Of a stretch of 60,288 bases of DNA, positions 7,505 through 17,081 are shown one piece after another (positions within the stretch are counted from its first letter, which is position 1; each line of letters starts with the position of its first letter). A program made the position numbers and the translations under genes. The stretch covers positions 1 to 60,288 of the forward strand of contig CAMQDG010000002.1 of assembly GCA_946999425.1 (NCBI GenBank), given 5' to 3'. Source of the DNA: an uncultured Peptoniphilus sp. Its GTDB lineage: Bacteria > Bacillota > Clostridia > Tissierellales > Peptoniphilaceae. Under the pieces are notes generated by a model that made no database searches, was not told the origin of the DNA, and worked only from the letters and a program-made list of their open reading frames with translations.

Positions 7505-10500
7505 CTACTTATTATTATTATTATTGTTATCAAAATCTATATCATCAGGTCCATTAGGATTATCAATATTATTATTCCTATTAAATTCCTGCATTTCCTC
7601 GTAGCTTCTTCTCATATCTTCTTCTGTTGGCTCATAGGTTTCCCTATCAAGTTCTTCATCTGTGAAGGGCTCGCTATATTCATTTATTGTTGTTTCTTCT
7701 TTTGTAGGGATTCTGCCACCTTTTCTTATATATTCTTCTGGGGAAAATTCTTCATTATCTCTATAGTCTTCACTTACCCTATTTTTTTCTTGAAAATTTC
7801 TCTTTATTGTTTCTGCATTTTGACTATTTTTACTATTTGAATAGTTATTTCCTCCCTTTGAGCTCCTATTAAAATTTCCCTTATTTGAATAGTTATTAAA
7901 ACCCTGTCCTACATTTTCTCTGCTAAAATCATTATATTTTGTCTTTGTATAATCTTTTCCATCAAATATAGGGGTTATGGCTTTTTTCCTTGCGTCTCTT
8001 AAAACTTCTTGTCTTTCTTCGTGACGTTTTATAAAGTTAGGTTTTATATAGTCTTTTCCAACCTTATAGGCCAAGTAGGTAGGCATTAAGGCTTTTCCTC
8101 CTACTCCTTGGTTAAATATAAAGGAGCCTGCAAGAAGGGATGTTGAATAAGCTTTTACAAAGGCTGGGGTTACTCTTTTAGCTACCCTGCTTGCTCCCTT
8201 AATTCCTGCCCATCCAAAGGCTGCACTTGTAGAAATTGCCTTAGCTGTATTTCTCTTAATAGGATTACTTGATTCTTTAGCCGCTTCAAATTTATTATAT
8301 GCACTCTTTCCAAAGTCAGAGACTACACCAAATCCTGCTTTTACCTTATTTCCTACTCCTCCCGCTGTTTCTCTTATGTCTCTTGCAAAGGTCTTGGCTG
8401 AATTTCTAAGTCCTTCTTTTGGGCTATTAGTATTTTCTTCTAAATTTTCTTTTGCCTTGTCGGTTTCTATCCTATTTCCTGTGTCTATTACTTTTTCAGG
8501 CCCTTCTCCTTGATTTTCTAAGTCTAAATCAGGCGTATCACTTTCCTTAATAGGCTCATTATTATTTTCAGGAGCTTTACCTGTATCTATAACAAGTGCT
8601 GGATTTGTCTTATCAGGATTTTCAAATCCACCTGTATTAACTTCTTTATTTACATCTGTATTTCCTGGATTTGTAGGGGTTCCCTCTTTAGGATTATCTA
8701 CCGTTCCCTGAGTTTCTCTGAGTTTTTGTACGTTTTCTCCTATGGTATCCTTATCACTTCCTCTGGGATTAATGTCGTCTTGAGAAGGTTTAAATCCAAA
8801 CTTATATTGAGGGGTGGTTCCCTTGTTCCAAGTGTCTTTTGCCCCTTGAACAAAGCCCTTAACTCCTGATTGGAAGTTTGATACTCCGCCTTTAAATCCT
8901 TCTTTAATTGTAGTTCCCCAGCCTCCGTTAGCTGCAACTTCCCCAGCAATAGCAGAGCCTCCCACTGCAAGTCCTGCTCCAATTCCTACGGCTGCTCCTG
9001 TCATAACTCCTTGAGTATTTCCTGCAATTTGCTCTAACATACCTCCTGAGTTACCAAATATTATGGCTCTAAAGGTTTTTGTAAGGGGTATTAAGGAAAA
9101 TGATATGGCTATTACTTCAATTGTTCTTGATGAAGATTGAATACTTAGGAAAAATACTATTATAAAAGCATAAAAGGATTGTATAAATATATTGGCTACA
9201 AGTTCTTTAAACCATGTTGTAAAATAATCATTTTTCCCAAAGGCTATTGAAATAACAAATATAGGTGCTGTTGCTGTTAAAAATGCTATAGTTACCCCTC
9301 TTAAAATAAAGACTACGTTTAAATAAATTGATAGGAAAAAATATACAAAAGATAAAAGTGCCCCTGATATATTGTTATAATCTACTCCGTAGCCTCCCGA
9401 TAAGCCAAAAAATGCATAATTAGGAGAAAAGCTACTTAATATATTTACAAGTTCAAAGTTTAATTTTGATAGCATTGTTATAAAAGGCAGTATCATAAGA
9501 AGAAGTCCTAAGGTTAATAATAAATTCTTTATTCCTTCCTGAAGAGACACTCTCTCTGAAGGCATTACTGTTGCTAAGATCCTTTTATTTAAAAGCCTTA
9601 TCAAGGCAAGCCCCACAAACATAAGGGCTAAAGCCTGAAAGATTATAAAAAAGCCTGAGGTTTTACTCATCCAATCATAGGACATTATTCCATAAAAATA
9701 AGTTGCCTTTGCGCCTCCATTAAAAACCAAGTCTCCTACTGGATAAAGTCCAAGCAATGATTGAAGTCCCAAGGATATTGAAGATAAGACCTTAGTTAAA
9801 AAGTTTTCTCCTATACTTCCTTTTCTATTTTGGTTTGCTGAGGCATAATAAACTCCTTGCTTTGCGTTCATTTCCGCATAATCAGCTATGTCTTTCCAAG
9901 TTATTTTATCCATTTCTTCGCTTGTTCCCATATCAGGAGTATATAGGGGCGAGTCACTACCATCTTCAAGTTTTTGAGTTGAATAACCCTTTATCATAGA
10001 GTAAAGGTATTTTTCTTCTCCTTCTCTTCCTTGTCCTTGCAATGTTACGTATTGTCTTCCATAATCATCTGTAAAATTTGGAGATAAAGATCCTGCTTCT
10101 GCAAGGGCACTTTCAAATTCGGCAGCTGTTTTAAAACCTTCAGGATGACTTGCGTAAAGATAGTCATTAAGTGATGGAATAAGGTCGTTGGCTATTCTCA
10201 TTGCCCTGTCAGCATCCATGGCTCCTCCATGGTTTATTGCCTTATCTTTTTCAACAAGCTTACTGGGAAAGGTCATTTTCATAGGCTCTCCAACAGAGAT
10301 TCCCCTGCCTGAGGCCTTTAATAATTTATATTCATCATGGGAAGATTCTAAGGCATTTTTGTTAAATTTTAACTTTATGCTATCTACAGCCTTCCCTAAA
10401 ATATTCCAAGTGCTTCCTACTTCATCATAGACTACCTGTCCTACTACCCTTTTTGCATCCTTGTCTATCATTACTTGCAAATAATAGGCGTTATGTGCAA

Positions 10501-10579
10501 AAACTATAGGCGTAAGACCTGTAAAGACTATTAAAAAGCTAAGCACAAATGTGAGGATTCTTTTTTTAATTTTTGTCAT
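7505..10579 (-). CDS. VirB6/TrbL-like polytopic membrane protein of the secretion channel
   Basis: This 1024-residue protein has a signal peptide or first helix (residues about 8-28, FVLSFLIVFTGL) and an extracellular region to about 265. Several hydrophobic helices follow between about 268 and 540 (FFIIFQALALMFVGLALI, LLMILPFITML, LSFVYFFLSIYLNVVFIL, ANIFIQSFYAFIIVFFL). A long hydrophilic C-terminal tail, rich in Asn, Gly and charged residues, ends in a poly-Asn run. This layout fits VirB6/TrbL proteins of Gram-positive conjugation systems, which form the inner membrane pore. The ATG has AAGGGGGA upstream. It lies directly after the VirB4 ATPase gene (11 bases). Confidence 0.8.
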   Translation of the reverse strand: MTKIKKRILTFVLSFLIVFTGLTPIVFAHNAYYLQVMIDKDAKRVVGQVVYDEVGSTWNILGKAVDSIKLKFNKNALESSHDEYKLLKASGRGISVGEPMKMTFPSKLVEKDKAINHGGAMDADRAMRIANDLIPSLNDYLYASHPEGFKTAAEFESALAEAGSLSPNFTDDYGRQYVTLQGQGREGEEKYLYSMIKGYSTQKLEDGSDSPLYTPDMGTSEEMDKITWKDIADYAEMNAKQGVYYASANQNRKGSIGENFLTKVLSSISLGLQSLLGLYPVGDLVFNGGAKATYFYGIMSYDWMSKTSGFFIIFQALALMFVGLALIRLLNKRILATVMPSERVSLQEGIKNLLLTLGLLLMILPFITMLSKLNFELVNILSSFSPNYAFFGLSGGYGVDYNNISGALLSFVYFFLSIYLNVVFILRGVTIAFLTATAPIFVISIAFGKNDYFTTWFKELVANIFIQSFYAFIIVFFLSIQSSSRTIEVIAISFSLIPLTKTFRAIIFGNSGGMLEQIAGNTQGVMTGAAVGIGAGLAVGGSAIAGEVAANGGWGTTIKEGFKGGVSNFQSGVKGFVQGAKDTWNKGTTPQYKFGFKPSQDDINPRGSDKDTIGENVQKLRETQGTVDNPKEGTPTNPGNTDVNKEVNTGGFENPDKTNPALVIDTGKAPENNNEPIKESDTPDLDLENQGEGPEKVIDTGNRIETDKAKENLEENTNSPKEGLRNSAKTFARDIRETAGGVGNKVKAGFGVVSDFGKSAYNKFEAAKESSNPIKRNTAKAISTSAAFGWAGIKGASRVAKRVTPAFVKAYSTSLLAGSFIFNQGVGGKALMPTYLAYKVGKDYIKPNFIKRHEERQEVLRDARKKAITPIFDGKDYTKTKYNDFSRENVGQGFNNYSNKGNFNRSSKGGNNYSNSKNSQNAETIKRNFQEKNRVSEDYRDNEEFSPEEYIRKGGRIPTKEETTINEYSEPFTDEELDRETYEPTEEDMRRSYEEMQEFNRNNNIDNPNGPDDIDFDNNNNNNK

Positions 10580-10590
10580 AAGCTTCCCCC

Positions 10591-12519
10591 TTATTTAAGT
10601 TTTGCTTTTTTAATTAAATCTGCCTCAAAATCAAACCCTAATGCAAAAGCCACGGAAGTGTCTTGACCTCCTTGTATTCTTACAAGCATTTCTCCTTTTC
10701 CTGCCATTTCCAAAAAGTCTCTTTCCCCGTCTGATAATACAAAGGTTTTTTGTACGGCAGGTAGGTCAATTGTTGATTGTTTTAGAAATATATTTAAAGC
10801 CGAGTTCTTAAGAACTGAGGAACCCAAGGAGCTTTCTGCAAACTCAGCAAAGGATTGAGAGGCTATTAATAATCCTGCATTTCTCTTTCTTATTCTTCTT
10901 GCAGCCTTATCCAAAAAGGCTTCTGTATATTCATGTCCTGCCATGTTGGGATTAACTAATTGCCATGCTTCGTCTGCTACCACCCTCTTATATGTTTCAT
11001 AGTCTTTTTTTACAAATTTTTCCCAAATCCAAGATAAGGCTACATACATTCCTATAGGTCTTAATAGATTTTCTTCAAGTCTTGATACGTCAAAGACTAT
11101 AAGTGGGGCATCCTTTAAGTTTATATTTTCTGAGGTTTGTGTATCGAACATTCCATATAGACCCTCTTTCCTAAACATCTTTAGGGTATTCACAAACCTT
11201 ATTAGGGGTTCCTTACCTGCTTCCTGAGATTCAAGGGTTAAAAGATCGTGAAAATCAGAGAATGTAGGCATGGTCTTTTTTCTGCCTGCATAGGTAAATT
11301 CCCCTGTTTCTGGGTCAAATGTAGGTTCTGAATTATATAGAGATTTAGGGTCTTCGGTTATATTAAATTTATCATAGAGTTTTGTTAGAACTGCCGAGAT
11401 TAAAGATTGTTCTTCCGGACTTATCCCCTTACTCATTACGGCTATAAGGTTTAAAACGTCAGAGATTTTATCTTTTATTCTTACTATTTCTTTTCCTGTT
11501 GGGTGCCCTTCATCATCTATTTCCTCTTCTTCCTCTATATCAAAGGGGTTTATAGTTGTTTCGGATTCTGGAGCTATATATATGTGGGTACCACCTATGG
11601 CTCTTGATAGGTTTACATATTCTCCTTCTGGATCTACTATGGCTGTCTTTATTCCTTTAAGTGCAGATCTTAGAGTTAAAAGGGATACAAAAAATGTTTT
11701 ACCGGAACCTGATGTTCCAAATACTGTTGCGTTTGCATTATTTAAAATATCTTTATTGTAGAAGTCTATAAATATAGGGGTCATGGTTGATGTATTTACT
11801 CCTACAAATACTCCATTTTCATGGGATATTTCTGAATTATAGAAAGGGAAACAAGCTGTTAAGGCTCCTGATGAAAAGTTTCTATACATATCTTCTGTAT
11901 AGGGTTTTCCAAAAGGCAAGGCTGATAAATACCCTTCATATTGCCTTAAATCTAAAGATGTAAGCCCTATATACCTACCTCTTAACTTATTTAATAATGT
12001 TTCTGCTTCTTTTTGTAAGTCTTTTTCATTGTTACAATATAAATTAGCGTAAGTTTGTATATAAAATAATTTTTCATAGTTTTGTTCAAGGGCCGCTCTT
12101 TGTCTATAAAGTTGTTTAATGGTGTTATCCAACTTTGTTACGTTCCTTATATTTCCCTTTTCTCTTTCTGTGGCAAGTTGTGCCTCAAATTGAGTTATCT
12201 TATCTGTAAGTTCATCTAAGGCTGCTCTTTCATCTGCTGGGTCTATATAAAGAGCTACGTCAAGGTCTCCGTCATAGTTATATAGGTCATTTAACCATCC
12301 TACATACACTTGTGAAGGATATCCATTAATTATAAAGCTCTTTACATACTTATCTTCTACTTGTAAAAATCTTGGATTTGACCTATCTATAAAGGATGGG
12401 GCAAAAAATTCCCTAAGAGATCTACTGCCCCTACCAAGGGGTGACTCCATTACCTGAGTCTTGCTTTCTTTTTTTTCTTTTTTTTCTTTTATTTCTTCTT
12501 CACTTTTTTTCTTAAACAT
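10591..12519 (-). CDS. VirB4-family conjugation ATPase
   Basis: This cytoplasmic ATPase powers the type IV secretion channel. Walker A is FGTSGSGKTFF at about residue 273 and Walker B is VVADEAWQLV at about 518, followed by RKRNAGLLIASQS, typical of VirB4/TraC. I place the start at ATG 12519 (642 residues), with AAGGAAGG upstream. An in-frame ATG at 12567 exists but has no good ribosome site. The N-terminal part is short; the VirB4 N-terminal domain seems to sit partly on the preceding gene (12631-13539). Neighbours are PrgI- and VirB6-like genes in one operon. Confidence 0.9.
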   Translation of the reverse strand: MFKKKSEEEIKEKKEKKESKTQVMESPLGRGSRSLREFFAPSFIDRSNPRFLQVEDKYVKSFIINGYPSQVYVGWLNDLYNYDGDLDVALYIDPADERAALDELTDKITQFEAQLATEREKGNIRNVTKLDNTIKQLYRQRAALEQNYEKLFYIQTYANLYCNNEKDLQKEAETLLNKLRGRYIGLTSLDLRQYEGYLSALPFGKPYTEDMYRNFSSGALTACFPFYNSEISHENGVFVGVNTSTMTPIFIDFYNKDILNNANATVFGTSGSGKTFFVSLLTLRSALKGIKTAIVDPEGEYVNLSRAIGGTHIYIAPESETTINPFDIEEEEEIDDEGHPTGKEIVRIKDKISDVLNLIAVMSKGISPEEQSLISAVLTKLYDKFNITEDPKSLYNSEPTFDPETGEFTYAGRKKTMPTFSDFHDLLTLESQEAGKEPLIRFVNTLKMFRKEGLYGMFDTQTSENINLKDAPLIVFDVSRLEENLLRPIGMYVALSWIWEKFVKKDYETYKRVVADEAWQLVNPNMAGHEYTEAFLDKAARRIRKRNAGLLIASQSFAEFAESSLGSSVLKNSALNIFLKQSTIDLPAVQKTFVLSDGERDFLEMAGKGEMLVRIQGGQDTSVAFALGFDFEADLIKKAKLK

Positions 12520-12630
12520 AATCTTACCTTCCTTAATGAAGTTCTCTTTTTGAAAGAGGTTTATCAAAAATTTCTTTTAATGTTACGGTTCTTTTTAAAT
12601 CTGTTTTTTTCTTAACCATACACTTACAAC

Positions 12631-13539
12631 TTAGTTTCTTCCTCTTAAAAAGCCTAATTTCTTAATTGTGTTTGCGTAATCTTCGTTTTCTTTTAAGGTT
12701 TCACCCTTATTTAAAAGTTCTACTTCTATTCTCCTTTGAGCTTCATATAGGATCCAATCTAACCTATCCTCGTTAGATATATCTCTTGCAGGATTGTCAT
12801 AAGAAGATACTATTAAGGATAAAAATTCTCCATTTGCCACTTGTTCAAAATCAGTGTAGTTATCCTTGTGATAAGCTGCGTAAATAAGCTCCATCAGATC
12901 TCTTTTCTTATACATCTTGCATTTAATTCCTATAGCTGATAAGCCGTCTATAAGGTTAAGGCACCTATTTTTTAATTCTTCCATGGAATAGGCTTCTTTT
13001 TCATTGTCAGACAATTCCTTTAAACTTGCTCCCTCATTATATGGGACTATGATAAATTTCTTTTTTTGCTTATTGTTGCCTATATAGTCTGTTATATACT
13101 TTAAGTTATTTAAGTAAGCTTTCCCATATTCCGCCATTTTCGGATATTTTTCCACGGATTTTGTTATATCTTTTTCTGTTAAGGCCATTATCTTACTATT
13201 ATCTATTTTTCTTGTTTGAACATATAAGCTTATAGGGTGCCTTAATGAGTTTAAAAATCTTGTAAATGATGCTTCTATTGTTTGTTTTTCAGCGTCAGTT
13301 TTTAAATTGTAATTAACTGAGGTACACTCTATAATTGCTCTATAATTAAAGTTCCCCAAATCTATAGCTGTTTCTGTAAAGCCTACAAAAGGCAAACTTT
13401 CAGCTGCTGTTTGTATGTTGGGATCGTTAGATTTATCGGGGTCTTCCGCTTCTACTTTTTTATAACTTTTAAATATAAAATATAGAACGCCTCCTATAAG
13501 CCCTGCAAATATTAATGTTATTATTACTGCTACTATCAT
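12631..13539 (-). CDS. Membrane-anchored VirB4 N-terminal-domain-like protein
   Basis: This 302-residue protein has one N-terminal membrane segment (VAVIITLIFAGLIGGVLYFI, residues 3-22) and a soluble cytoplasmic domain. FTETAIDLGNFNYRAIIE, FTRFLNSLRHPISLYVQTR and the late RRIEVELLNKG resemble the N-terminal accessory domain of VirB4/TraC ATPases, but no Walker motif is present. The gene lies just before the ATPase gene, so the two products probably assemble together. The family call rests on pattern memory. An alternative is a lineage-specific secretion subunit. It starts 11 bases after the PrgI-like gene, with AAGGAG upstream. Confidence 0.65.
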   Translation of the reverse strand: MIVAVIITLIFAGLIGGVLYFIFKSYKKVEAEDPDKSNDPNIQTAAESLPFVGFTETAIDLGNFNYRAIIECTSVNYNLKTDAEKQTIEASFTRFLNSLRHPISLYVQTRKIDNSKIMALTEKDITKSVEKYPKMAEYGKAYLNNLKYITDYIGNNKQKKKFIIVPYNEGASLKELSDNEKEAYSMEELKNRCLNLIDGLSAIGIKCKMYKKRDLMELIYAAYHKDNYTDFEQVANGEFLSLIVSSYDNPARDISNEDRLDWILYEAQRRIEVELLNKGETLKENEDYANTIKKLGFLRGRN

Positions 13540-13549
13540 AAAATTCTCC

Positions 13550-13855
13550 TTATTTCCATCTTCTATCTTGCCTTATATTAGGAAGGTATTTAGTCTTCTT
13601 GTTAAACTTTCTTTTTCTTAATAAATAAGTTGGCAGGGGTACTTCATCTACCTTATAAAATACAAGAGGTCCAAAAGCTCCTAAAACCAACAAAGCAGGT
13701 ATTATTGCAAAAAGTTTTAAAAATGTTGCGAATAAACCAAAAGTCATAAAGCAAGCTCCTACGCCTACAAGGCACCAGACAAACTGACCTAAATTTAACA
13801 GTCCGCCTATTATTTTTTCTTTCTCCTTAATGTCAGGAGGTACCATATACGTCAT
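13550..13855 (-). CDS. PrgI-family (VirB3-like) membrane protein
   Basis: This 101-residue protein has two close membrane helices (about 20-70: FVWCLVGVGACFMTFGLF, FAIIPALLVLGAFGPLVF). It has the PrgI-family start (MVPPDIKEKEKIIGGL) and a basic end that includes YLLRKRKFNKKTKY. PrgI/VirB3 proteins sit in the inner membrane beside VirB4. It is the first gene of the secretion operon. Its leader runs from shared motif E through a ribosome-site/hairpin arrangement. Confidence 0.8.
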   Translation of the reverse strand: MTYMVPPDIKEKEKIIGGLLNLGQFVWCLVGVGACFMTFGLFATFLKLFAIIPALLVLGAFGPLVFYKVDEVPLPTYLLRKRKFNKKTKYLPNIRQDRRWK

Positions 13856-13865
13856 GTTTTTCTCA

Positions 13866-13908
13866 GGGTTTTCTCCTTTTTTACCTACCTGAAAACCCCT
13901 CTCCTTTC
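13866..13908 (-). promoter_or_regulatory. Leader hairpin with two ribosome sites before the PrgI-like gene
   Basis: Minus strand: outer GAAAGGAG (13908-13901), then GGGTTTTC (13898-13891) pairing with GAAAACCC (13873-13866), and an inner AAAAAAGGAG in the loop. The ATG is at 13855. It is a variant of the ribosome-site/hairpin/ATG layout seen in eight genes. Confidence 0.5.
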
Positions 13909-13923
13909 TTTATATTTTCTTTT

Positions 13924-13953
13924 ATTTATTAGGAATAAATTTCTGAAATTATT
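13924..13953 (-). promoter_or_regulatory. Shared bipartite motif (E), likely promoter of the secretion operon
   Basis: Minus strand AATAATTT (13953-13946), 12 bases, CCTAATAAAT (13933-13924). No other promoter-like sequence is seen before the secretion operon. A terminator lies 22 bases upstream, which insulates it. Confidence 0.65.
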
Positions 13954-13974
13954 AAGAATAAAAAGCACAAAAAA

Positions 13975-13995
13975 AAGAAGGCTTTAAACCTTCTT
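13975..13995. terminator. Terminator upstream of the secretion operon
   Basis: AAGAAGG pairs with CCTTCTT, with A and T runs on both sides. On the minus strand it would stop transcripts from the restriction-modification genes before they enter the secretion operon. Confidence 0.7.
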
Positions 13996-14089
13996 ATTTT
14001 TTCGTGAAATATCCCTTTAGTTTGGGTTATTTACTATTTTTTTTGTCGTATTAATAACTTTGTCTTTGTATTTGACTACATCTGCGATA

Positions 14090-14268
14090 CTGACTACTCT
14101 GCACACATAAATGTGGCAGGTTCTATATGAGAGAATCGCAATACTTGAAATCTCTAACCTAAAGAAAGAGAGTCAATGTATTTATAGATCCTTTTTTATA
14201 GAACTTTCATCCGCATACACTTTTCTAAATAGAATGCTGTATTTTGCGAATAGGTACGTAGCTGTACC
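14090..14268 (-). mobile_element. L-family IS200/IS605-like element, right part only (copy L1)
   Basis: 179 bases nearly identical to 26654-26832 and 39548 onward. On the minus strand it ends in a bulged hairpin (CTGCCACATTTATGTGTGCAG is split here as CTGCCACAT, TT, then ATGTGTGCAG) and GAGTAGTCAG, after which all copies diverge. At 14253-14268 the stem GGTA...TACC replaces GGTG...CACC of the other copies, a compensatory change. The left end is missing and replaced by the restriction-modification genes. No transposase gene is present. Confidence 0.65.
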
Positions 14269-14306
14269 TTCATGTGTACTCCTTAGCTATTAATACTGAT
14301 ATGATT

Positions 14307-14942
14307 TTAGAGTCCCATCTTTGCAACCAACTTCCAAAGAGCCGTTTTCGTCAGATGCGGATTTTCGATAGAGAGAGAAAGAACTTTCTTGTCTTCCTCA
14401 GTAAGTTCATAATTATCAAGATTAGCTGCTTTTAAATAGGCATCCAGCTCCTTGATTTTTTCTTCTTCCAGCTCCTTGATTTTTTCTTCCATATACTGCC
14501 AGTCAATGTCGTCTGCCGTATATTCGTGGTTGGGGTTGTCACGTTCTATAACTGGAAGAGAAATCAATTCTGATTTAATCTTTTCTGGAATGCGAGCATT
14601 TGAATAAGAATAATTTTTCGCTTGCACATTCAAAATACTTGTTAAAAATAAATATTCTTTCTCCCCTAATCCGTCACGACTTAATCTATAAACCTTATTT
14701 CCTGCTACAAAATCATTTGGTTGATAAAACGCTATTCCTGTTTCTGCACCTATGGTTATACAATTACCGTGATTGATTTTTTCTAAATTTCCGCATTTTC
14801 CCATATAACCATTATTCGAAACTGTTCTGGTTACATACGGAATATCCCCAAAAGTTAAATCCGATTTAGCCACAACAGATTTTGTTTGTTCTACATTAAG
14901 AACTTCTTTAACAAAAAAACTACAGTATTTTTTCTTATTCAT
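14307..14942 (-). CDS. Specificity subunit (HsdS/BcgI-B-like, single recognition domain)
   Basis: This 211-residue protein has the pattern of one HsdS target-recognition domain: FGDIPYVTRTVSNNGYMG, ITIGAETGIAFYQPNDFVAG, YSYSNARIPEKIKSELISLP. A coiled coil follows (MEEKIKELEEEKIKELDAYL, about 150-170). It would select the DNA site for the methylase/nuclease encoded just upstream. The reading frames overlap by 8 bases, so translation is coupled. It is short: BcgI-B and HsdS proteins usually carry two recognition domains. It may act as a dimer or be half-length. The gene ends 39 bases from element L1. Confidence 0.8.
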   Translation of the reverse strand: MNKKKYCSFFVKEVLNVEQTKSVVAKSDLTFGDIPYVTRTVSNNGYMGKCGNLEKINHGNCITIGAETGIAFYQPNDFVAGNKVYRLSRDGLGEKEYLFLTSILNVQAKNYSYSNARIPEKIKSELISLPVIERDNPNHEYTADDIDWQYMEEKIKELEEEKIKELDAYLKAANLDNYELTEEDKKVLSLSIENPHLTKTALWKLVAKMGL

Positions 14943-16962
14943 CCCACTTTACCTCGCCTTTTAAAATAGCACTAACTTTCCATGCTAAATAATCAGATAC
15001 TGTTTTCTTAAAGTCTTCTTCTGTAGGAGTAGTATCAATTTTCTTGTGTTGGTTAAAAGTCCAATCATTACCATTAAGAGTGATGGTGTCTTTTATTATA
15101 AGTCCATTCGCTTCGGTATAGTAATCTGTTTTAGGCTTTTTACCAAGACAAATTGCCACAACTTCATCATATCTGTCAAGAGCATTGTCAACATTTCGCA
15201 AATTTACTTTTTGAGTTGATTTTTTACGATTTTGCCTTGCATATCCATCTTGGCTAAAATCAATAAATGTAACCATATCATCTACCTCATGAGGGCGATT
15301 AACTTTAAATAAGTAGATGGCTGTTTGCACGGAAGACTTGCCATTAAATAAATCAGTTGGCATGTGGATACTTGTAAGCAAGGTATTTTTCTTTAATATT
15401 TCTTTGGCATATACATCACCTTGCCCGCTACCTGCATTTTCTTGAATTAAGACGGCTCCATAACCTGTATCCATCTTTGATAAGGCTTCGTTTACAAAGA
15501 TAAGACCCTTTCCCGGTGCAGAATAAGGAGGATTAAGTAGGAACACATTAGCCGGAAAACTGTGTGATTTCATGAAATTAGGAGCCTCCTTATGAGAGTC
15601 TCCACAAATAATTTGAGAAGAACCATCCCCCATAAGAATCATATTTAAAACTGCCAAAATATAAATATTACCAAGAATCTCAATACCCAAAAGTTGATTT
15701 TGCTTAATATTTTTAATCTTGCTATCTAAAAGAGTATTATCTTTAATAGAACTCTTTGCATCATCAATCATAAGTTCCATGGCAGATACAAGAAATCCAG
15801 AAGATCCCATACAAGTATCCCACACAAAAGAGTCTTTATTTGTTCTTGTAATTCGTGCCATTAAATTTGTTACAAAGCGTGGGGTTAAAACAACATCATT
15901 CTTTTTATCGTTATCAATAGAAACCCAATCATTAAGACTATTTAATATCTTTCCTGTAAAATCTAAATGGATCTTGCTTTCAAGTAACGGCAATATCTCT
16001 GCTTTTACCTGTTTATAAACAGATTTAATTACGCTTTCACCATTAACAGGTTTCCAAAGATCCCTCTTTTCAAAGACAGGCTTTAAGTAGTTATTCACCA
16101 TTTCAATTTTGTCACTTGGACAATTCTTTTTCTTTAAAAATGAATTGGTGCGACCAAGAATTTTAGTTCCGTCACTATCAAACTCATCATCATTACTATG
16201 AAAATCAGTTACTTCAAGGGGTTTTACTCCTTCCGTAGTAAGCCCTGCCATAATCAATCCACAGAAAAAATACAATTTATCATTAGTTGAAAGCAAATTT
16301 TTAATAGCAGCGTCATCATAAATTCTTTGGTGAATATTTTTAATGCTTTGTTCTAATAATTCCTCTTTGCTACGCTTAAGTTTTTCAAGTTCTTCATTGG
16401 TAAGCAAAAGTTTATCCAGCATTTCATATAAAGAATCAATATTTTCGCTTTTTATTTGAGAAAAATCAAAACCTTGAATTTCTTTAGGTACTTTCCCATT
16501 TTTTTGAGACAAATAATAGGCTTTATGTTCTGGGTTTGATATCCAACCATCTTTCATTTCCCATCCGTTAACACCAATAATAATAACCTCGCTATAAGTA
16601 CCTTCATCAAGAATGGCAAGACCGTAATGCAAAGCACCGTTTACGGCATATTCTTGTACTGCTCTGTGGGGCTTTTCTCCCTTGCTTATAAGCTCAATAT
16701 CTCCTTCTTTTGTAAGTTTCTCAAGCCTATTTTTAGCTCCCTTAGCCTCAATCATCACAGGTATATCACGGCGGGTATTGTTTTGTAATAAAAGCTGGAT
16801 ATCAGGATAATTATTCCCTGAGCCTCCAGATTTGCTCTTAGCATCACTTAGGGCCTTGGATATAGATGAGTTTATTTTTTCAGTCTTTCCATAATGCCTA
16901 ACATTTAATCTATCAAGACACGCCTTATAATATTCTTCTACTTTTTCTTCTTTACTTTTCAT
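14935..16962 (-). CDS. BcgI-like fused restriction nuclease and N6-adenine methylase
   Basis: In this 675-residue protein the N-terminal third has a PD-(D/E)XK-type pattern: YPDIQLLL near residue 51 and VMIEAKG near 69. An HsdM-like linker follows. The methylase domain has motif I-like VWDTCMGSSGFL (about 378) and catalytic NPPYSAPGKG (about 478). Nuclease plus methylase in one chain with a separate specificity subunit is the layout of type IIB/IIG enzymes such as BcgI (A subunit about 640 residues). They cut DNA and protect it by adenine methylation. A sigma-A promoter lies at 17040-17068. No separate HsdR gene is visible, which supports this reading over type I. Confidence 0.82.
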   Translation of the reverse strand: MKSKEEKVEEYYKACLDRLNVRHYGKTEKINSSISKALSDAKSKSGGSGNNYPDIQLLLQNNTRRDIPVMIEAKGAKNRLEKLTKEGDIELISKGEKPHRAVQEYAVNGALHYGLAILDEGTYSEVIIIGVNGWEMKDGWISNPEHKAYYLSQKNGKVPKEIQGFDFSQIKSENIDSLYEMLDKLLLTNEELEKLKRSKEELLEQSIKNIHQRIYDDAAIKNLLSTNDKLYFFCGLIMAGLTTEGVKPLEVTDFHSNDDEFDSDGTKILGRTNSFLKKKNCPSDKIEMVNNYLKPVFEKRDLWKPVNGESVIKSVYKQVKAEILPLLESKIHLDFTGKILNSLNDWVSIDNDKKNDVVLTPRFVTNLMARITRTNKDSFVWDTCMGSSGFLVSAMELMIDDAKSSIKDNTLLDSKIKNIKQNQLLGIEILGNIYILAVLNMILMGDGSSQIICGDSHKEAPNFMKSHSFPANVFLLNPPYSAPGKGLIFVNEALSKMDTGYGAVLIQENAGSGQGDVYAKEILKKNTLLTSIHMPTDLFNGKSSVQTAIYLFKVNRPHEVDDMVTFIDFSQDGYARQNRKKSTQKVNLRNVDNALDRYDEVVAICLGKKPKTDYYTEANGLIIKDTITLNGNDWTFNQHKKIDTTPTEEDFKKTVSDYLAWKVSAILKGEVKWDE

Positions 16963-17039
16963 ATTTACCTCTTTTTTGTGTCTAATAAATATTCTTCTAA
17001 CATCTTTTGTATGCTGCCTTCGTTTCCTTTTACCTGCAT

Positions 17040-17068
17040 ATTATACCACATTTACACTGAAATTGCAA
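17040..17068 (-). promoter_or_regulatory. Sigma-A promoter of the restriction-modification genes
   Basis: Minus strand TTGCAA (17068-17063), 17 bases, TATAAT (17045-17040). It lies about 80 bases before the methylase start. Confidence 0.8.
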
Positions 17069-17081
17069 TAAAAATAAGTTT

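Noticed and set aside
7505..8982. 80-residue minus-strand frame at 8740-8982
   Set aside because: It lies inside the VirB6-like gene on the same strand in another frame, with no ribosome site.
14935..16962. Ordinary type I HsdM
   Set aside because: The N-terminal PD...EAK nuclease pattern and the lack of an hsdR gene favour a BcgI-like enzyme.
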